Origin: an uncultured Spirochaetaceae bacterium
GTDB lineage: Bacteria; Spirochaetota; Spirochaetia; SZUA-6; Bin103
Direction of reading: 5' to 3'
Assembly (NCBI GenBank): GCA_913043885.1
Contig: CAJWOB010000067.1
Coordinates: 1 to 9,627 of the forward strand
DNA length: 9,627 bases
Shown one piece after another: positions 6,531-9,627 of the stretch (position 1 is its first letter; each line of letters starts with the position of its first letter). The notes below the pieces were generated by a model. It did no database searches, had not been told where the DNA came from, and worked only from the letters and a program-made list of their open reading frames with translations. A program made the translations under genes and the position numbers.

Positions 6531-6966
6531 AGTAGCGACGCACCCGCCGCTTGTACTGCAGATACCGATCGCCAAATGTCTCCTCCAGGAACCGCTCTTC
6601 GCAAATCACGTCGAAATGGATGAACGCGAACACGACCGGCAACGCAGCGATGAGCCACCATCCATTCGTCACCAATCCGGTCCCGATGTGGATGAGGCCC
6701 CACGCGACGTACATCGGGTTCCGGATCCGGGAGTAGGGGCCGGTCGTAACCGGCCTGTCCGGCGAATCGACCTTGGTATCTCCAGCCGTCAGAACTGACG
6801 ACACCACCAACCCAACGTCGCCCGCCAGCAGAACTATCCCCGCTCCGCGCGCCCACCCTGGTGAGCGGAACATCGTGTGCTCGAAGGCGACCTGCAGAAC
6901 AGCGCCGAGGACTATTCCCGCAACATGGGGAATGGGCACCGGCAGGTTGGCCCATTTCCACGTCAT
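6526..6966 (-). CDS. Isoprenylcysteine carboxyl methyltransferase (ICMT)-family membrane protein
   Basis: A 146-residue integral membrane protein. Hydrophobic segments lie at about 12-28, 42-60, 86-99 and 102-118. The SAM-binding hallmark of the ICMT/PEMT group is present as TTGPYSRIRNPMY (74-86), and the C-terminal end carries EERFLEETFGDRYLQY (123-138) followed by a basic RR tail. In bacteria such proteins methylate small lipophilic or membrane-associated acceptors; the true substrate is unknown, and protein prenylation is not implied. It is full length for the bacterial family. ATG 6966 overlaps the TGA of the PhyH-family gene by 4 bp, so the two are co-translated and may act on one compound, first hydroxylated and then methylated. 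That pathway is inference. Confidence 0.85.
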   Translation of the reverse strand: MTWKWANLPVPIPHVAGIVLGAVLQVAFEHTMFRSPGWARGAGIVLLAGDVGLVVSSVLTAGDTKVDSPDRPVTTGPYSRIRNPMYVAWGLIHIGTGLVTNGWWLIAALPVVFAFIHFDVICEERFLEETFGDRYLQYKRRVRRYF

Positions 6967-7736
6967 CGCGGCACAACGCCGTAGGGGTCCACGCGTACCC
7001 CGTCATTCAGCCCCACCAGCAACGGCCGCAGCTCCCGCGACGCCCGCGCCACCACTTCGGCCGGCCACTCGGGCACCTCGCCCATCGGTGCGGCCCAACC
7101 GGCGCGGTAGGACAGAAACACGCTGGGGCGCGGCAGCCCCGACTGCATCACCCCGCCGGCGTGCATCGTGCGATTGTGAAACATCACCGCGTCCCCGGCC
7201 CTGGCCAGCACCATGCGAGCGTCACCGGCCCACTGCTCGCACTCGGCACGCTCCGCGGTCCACGGCAACCGGTGGCTGCCCGGCACCACCCACAGCGGGC
7301 CTTCGTCTACTTCCAGATCGATCAGGTAGTGACCGACATTCACCCAGGCGGCGCAGCTGTTGCGAAAGTCGCCGTGGCCCGGGGCGTCGGGGTCGTAGTC
7401 GCGGTGCAGGCGCTGCCTGCCTCGCGCCTTGTTCTCCGGGTCGATCTCGCGCCACTCGGCGTAGACCGACTTGAAGAAGCGAATATCCGCGCCGTAGCAG
7501 AGGCGTATCGCCTCCAGCAGCCCGGGGTGGGTGATGAGCGCCTCCTGCGCGGGCCCCGGCCAGCGTTCGATCCAGTCGTAGCGATTCTCGCCCCCCTCCT
7601 CGGCGATTATCCGCGCGATGTGCTCGGGCGTAACGACTCCCGGTAGCAGCACGTAGCCCCATTCGGTGAAATGCGCCTGGCGCTGCTGCGGCGTCATCTC
7701 CAGGAAAGGTGCGCGAGCGACCGTCAGCTCGCTCAT
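6963..7736 (-). CDS. Phytanoyl-CoA dioxygenase (PhyH)-family Fe(II)/2-oxoglutarate oxygenase
   Basis: A 257-residue double-stranded beta-helix oxygenase that would couple 2-oxoglutarate decarboxylation to hydroxylation of an organic substrate. Iron ligands are visible as His111-x-Asp113 (LHRDYD) and distal His192 (NRTMHAGG). Arg203 (LPRPSVF) is the usual 2-oxoglutarate salt-bridge arginine. The N-terminal WGYVLLPGVVTPEHI (26-40) and GPLWVVPGSHRLPW (146-159) match the PhyH fold. Length is typical and nothing is missing. It is the first gene of a two-gene operon; its stop overlaps the ICMT-family start. ATG 7736 has only a close AGG (CAGGTATG), so translation signals are weak. No CoA-binding or acyl-CoA feature can be claimed, and many bacterial relatives hydroxylate small metabolites instead. 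Confidence 0.88.
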   Translation of the reverse strand: MSELTVARAPFLEMTPQQRQAHFTEWGYVLLPGVVTPEHIARIIAEEGGENRYDWIERWPGPAQEALITHPGLLEAIRLCYGADIRFFKSVYAEWREIDPENKARGRQRLHRDYDPDAPGHGDFRNSCAAWVNVGHYLIDLEVDEGPLWVVPGSHRLPWTAERAECEQWAGDARMVLARAGDAVMFHNRTMHAGGVMQSGLPRPSVFLSYRAGWAAPMGEVPEWPAEVVARASRELRPLLVGLNDGVRVDPYGVVPR

Positions 7737-7821
7737 ACCTGGGCTGCCGGGTTCACGAGGCCGTGCACGCTGTTCGCTTTCGTGGGCAGGTGGGATCTGC
7801 CGCGAGGTAGAGTGCCAAGAC

Positions 7822-7850
7822 TAGATGACATCTACGAGGGAAAATCCCTC
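7822..7850. promoter_or_regulatory. Two adjacent palindromes upstream of the PhyH-ICMT operon
   Basis: TAGATGACATCTA (7822-7834) is a perfect palindrome with 6-nt arms and one centre base. One base later GAGGGAAAATCCCTC (7836-7850) is a second one with 6-nt arms around AAA. They lie 86-114 bp before the PhyH start and 53-81 bp after the stop of the lipocalin-like gene. The first resembles a dimeric repressor operator; the second could be a transcript hairpin. There is no T-tract. Confidence 0.35.
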
Positions 7851-7902
7851 TCGCCCCCGCGCCGACGGGCTCGGTGCTCCTCGTCACAGAGACCTGTGTC
7901 GC

Positions 7903-8622
7903 TCATTTGTCGCGTTCGAACCTCCAGTCACGACCCGCGATCTCTATCTCAAGACTGTTGCCTTCGACCCCGAACCTCCGCTCCTGACCCACTCCGTGTA
8001 CCGACCGATTGATCGCGTGTTCGGGTACTGCGAGTAGTATGTCGCCGCTGATGGTGTTGCTGCCGGCCTCGAGCAACGTCGTCCGGAACAGCTCAGCCAG
8101 CTCCCCGTCACTCGACTCGCGCGACACACCGACGGGGCGGTCGTCGCTCGCGATCACGTAGTGATAATGCGTGCCGGTCAGGATCAGCGCCCCCGACCAA
8201 CCGGGGGTAGCCAGATCCCAGCCGCCTGCGACCGGGTCTGAGTCGTCCATCTTGGAGACGCGCGTGTAGCCCTCCTGGGGACCGGCGCTGCCGTCGGCGT
8301 TGACTAGGTGCCCGGCGAGCTCCTCGCCCACCATCCACTGGCGGCGAAGCGTAGTCCTCTGCTCAGATCGCGGGTACGCCACCGCGATGTCGAGGCTGTG
8401 AAGCGTCCACGCCTCACCGTCGGCGGTGACATCCATGCTGGCGCACGCGCCGCCCGCGACGGTGCGGAACAGTGCCGCGGCGTCCTCGTCGCTCTCAGGC
8501 GTCGGAAGCGCAGGCCTGTCCTTCATTAGCATGTGAAAGCACAGCCTCGATGGAGTCATCGTCGGGCGCCCATCCATTGCGTCGTTCTTCCAACGCCACA
8601 TGCCGGCCCAGGGGGTGCTCAT
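7903..8622 (-). CDS. Protein of two tandem lipocalin-like repeats
   Basis: A 239-residue protein I do not recognise by name. It appears to be an internal duplication of a ~100-residue lipocalin-like beta unit. Repeat 1 (about 6-105) has AGMWRW, KDRPALP (34-40), LFRTV (51-55) and QRTTLRRQWMV (88-98). Repeat 2 (about 131-228) has AGGWDL, a barrel strand ALILTGTHYHYVI (145-157), DDRPVGV (160-166), LFRTT (179-183) and QERRFGVEGNSLEI (213-226). Order and spacing (offset near 126-128) agree. The QxRRF-GxxL ending is like small bacterial lipocalin-like domains that bind lipophilic ligands. No signal peptide or cysteine pair is seen, so a cytoplasmic place is likely. ATG 8622 is chosen because a promoter ends exactly at it; the open frame to 8802 adds unrelated sequence. 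It is a single-gene unit. Confidence 0.6.
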   Translation of the reverse strand: MSTPWAGMWRWKNDAMDGRPTMTPSRLCFHMLMKDRPALPTPESDEDAAALFRTVAGGACASMDVTADGEAWTLHSLDIAVAYPRSEQRTTLRRQWMVGEELAGHLVNADGSAGPQEGYTRVSKMDDSDPVAGGWDLATPGWSGALILTGTHYHYVIASDDRPVGVSRESSDGELAELFRTTLLEAGSNTISGDILLAVPEHAINRSVHGVGQERRFGVEGNSLEIEIAGRDWRFERDK

Positions 8623-8628
8623 CTGGCC

Positions 8629-8657
8629 ACGATATCGGGCGCTTCCCAGCGGCTCAA
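8629..8657 (-). promoter_or_regulatory. Sigma70-type leaderless promoter of the lipocalin-like gene
   Basis: On the minus strand TTGAGC (8657-8652) and TATCGT (8634-8629) are separated by exactly 17 bp. Six bases follow before ATG 8622, so transcription should begin at or next to the start codon. There is no Shine-Dalgarno sequence. The same -10/ATG spacing occurs at the methyltransferase gene. Confidence 0.55.
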
Positions 8658-8741
8658 TCGTGCGATCAGTGGCGACAGCAGTGCCCATCGTCGCCTTGAC
8701 CGCGCACGGCGGTCCCTTGTCGCACGGAGAGGGGAGATGGC

Positions 8742-8882
8742 TTGGGAGCTCCACCCCCACAGGGACGGAAACGGCTACTCGTGCGCTTTGACCACGAGGC
8801 AACCGGCGACCATCCCTACATGCTTCACTGCCACATTCTCGAGCACGAGGACCACGGGATGATGTGGCAGTTCACCGTTCAC
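8742..8882 (+). pseudogene. Multicopper oxidase C-terminal remnant
   Basis: About 47 codons that end like a type 1 copper site of a multicopper oxidase (laccase/CueO-like). RLLVRFDHEATGDHPYM is followed by HCHILEHEDHGMM: Cys with His at +5 and Met at +10, plus neighbouring type 2/3 histidines, all intact. WQFTVH is the usual last strand. The rest of the enzyme, normally hundreds of residues, is absent upstream: the frame closes at 8697-8699 and the sequence before ~8757 shows no homology. There is no stop after the last strand, so the frame runs on to 8996 across the ABC-F remnant on the other strand. It is a leftover 3' end at a breakpoint, not a gene. Confidence 0.75.
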
Positions 8883-9627
8883 TACCGCTCGCCGAGTCGG
8901 CGTTCGACCCAAGACAGGGCGTCCACGAGCTTCTTTGCCTCTCGTCGATCGCGTCCTTGGAAGGCCTCTTCGACCGCTGCTTCGAGCTCTCGCTAGCGCG
9001 CCTCCAGCTGCGTCACGTCTTCCTGCGATCCCTTGGGTGGCGGCTCCGCGCCGGCCTGGCTCAGCCAAAACTCCGAGAACGTCCCGGGAAAGTCGTGGAG
9101 GCGGTGACCTTCGATCCAGACGACCCGCTCGACGATGCGCTCGAGCAGGTAGCGGTCGTGGGAGACGACCAGCAACGTCCCCTCGAAGGATTCGAGCCCC
9201 TCTTCCACCGCCTCCCGAGAGGCGACGTCGAGGTGATTGGTCGGTTCGTGCAGGATCAGCAGGTTCGGCTCCAGCACCATGAGCCGCGCGAGCTGCAGAC
9301 GGCTCCTCTCGCCCCCAGAGAGCTCGCCGACCCGCTGGTCCATCGATTCCCATGAAAAGAGGAACTGTGACAGCACCGCGTACGCGCGATCGCGGCTGAG
9401 GGGAGCAAGGTCGCGGAGCGTGTCGATGACGGCGGTGAGGTTGGCGAAGGACATCTTGTTGCTGCAGCAGGTCAGCTCGTCGCCGATAAAAACGCCGAGA
9501 ATGGTGCCGTTGCGGATGAAGGGCGTCAGGCGTTTCGCTAGCAGCGCGATGTTCGCCTGGCCCACGCAGCGCACGCACGCGTCCGCGCGGATCAGGGGGG
9601 GCGGAGGAGCGGTGCGATGAGGCCAAG
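8882..9627 (-). pseudogene. ABC-F family ATPase remnant (second nucleotide-binding domain and C-terminal coiled coil)
   Basis: The frame enters from the right edge and covers the second ATPase domain of an ABC-F protein, the soluble ribosome-associated group. The signature LSGGERSRLQLARL is intact, EPTNHLD and VVSHDRYLLERI (H-loop) are present, and FLFS before the signature is typical. Three faults stand out. Walker A is lost: VGQANIALLAK replaces the expected GxNGxGK[ST]xLL, as if about four residues were deleted. The Walker B Asp is His (LLILHEPTN, codon CAC). A TAG at 8993-8995 interrupts the frame just before the conserved tail, which continues in the same frame as RELEAAVEEAF and DRREAKKLVDALSWVERRLG to a TAG at 8882-8884. 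This shows one decayed gene, not a short intact one (193 residues from GTG 9574). The N-terminal domain, if any, lies outside the window. Confidence 0.8.

Noticed and set aside
7825..8037. Small plus-strand frame of 70 codons
   Set aside because: It lies mostly antisense to the lipocalin-like gene, has no ribosome site and no recognisable motif.
404..8995. TAG reassigned to an amino acid in this organism
   Set aside because: TAG also ends three intact genes at natural lengths (608-610, 4142-4144, 5925-5927), so recoding is less likely than nonsense mutation or base error.
8775..9626. 283-codon minus-strand frame at the right end
   Set aside because: It is a shifted reading of the ABC-F remnant and lacks any ABC motif, while the other frame shows the signature and H-loop.
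1..9627. tRNA, rRNA, CRISPR array, transposase, integrase or phage genes
   Set aside because: Looked for on both strands by eye; no repeated spacer pattern, DDE or recombinase motif, or cloverleaf was seen.

Overview
The window is GC-rich chromosomal DNA from an uncultivated-type heterotrophic bacterium. The gene mix is two mandelate-racemase/enolase-superfamily dehydratases, a uronate-dehydrogenase-like SDR, a DUF6807 (PmoA-like) protein, a single-domain MetE-like protein and a phytanoyl-CoA-dioxygenase-family enzyme. Such families are expanded in lineages like Poribacteria and SAR202-type Chloroflexota, but the taxon is an inference and cannot be fixed from this sequence. No rRNA, tRNA, CRISPR array, IS element or phage gene was seen.

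Layout. (1) 1-2478, minus strand: a sugar-acid operon, SDR dehydrogenase (Udh-like) -> D-galactonate-dehydratase-like enolase -> APH/choline-kinase-type phosphotransferase. The last gene carries an in-frame TAG and runs off the left edge. (2) 2479-5065: an L-rhamnonate-dehydratase-like gene on plus faces a minus-strand pair, DUF6807 -> MetE-like. The two inner genes have both lost their 3' ends and are fused tail to tail near 3255-3285, so each open frame continues as antisense of the other gene. (3) 5163-5927, plus: a complete glycine/sarcosine-N-methyltransferase-like SAM enzyme with a leaderless-type promoter. (4) 5971-6512, plus: an eroded toxin-antitoxin pair, an antitoxin C-terminal stub overlapping a VapC-like PIN toxin that has Val where a catalytic Asp is expected. 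(5) 6526-7736, minus: a two-gene operon with a 4-bp overlap, PhyH-family dioxygenase -> ICMT-family membrane methyltransferase. (6) 7903-8622, minus: a protein made of two lipocalin-like repeats, with a good sigma70-type leaderless promoter. (7) 8742-9627: gene debris, namely the last ~45 codons of a multicopper oxidase (plus) abutting a degenerate ABC-F ATPase (minus). The ABC-F remnant has no Walker A motif, a Walker B Asp-to-His change and an in-frame TAG.

How it fits together. Region 1 reads as oxidation of a uronic acid or aldose, then dehydration of the aldonic/aldaric acid to a 2-keto-3-deoxy acid, with a kinase-like third gene. The truncated RhmD-like gene beside it suggests the locus once carried a second acid-sugar dehydratase. 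The strongest theme of the window is decay: at least six genes are interrupted, truncated or missing a key residue. Either this is a real degenerating genomic region or parts of the contig are mis-joined or contain base errors; read mapping would decide. I did not find a convincing new multi-gene system. The best leads are the tail-to-tail gene fusion, the Lys-to-Glu change in the SDR active site, and the self-disarmed toxin-antitoxin locus.
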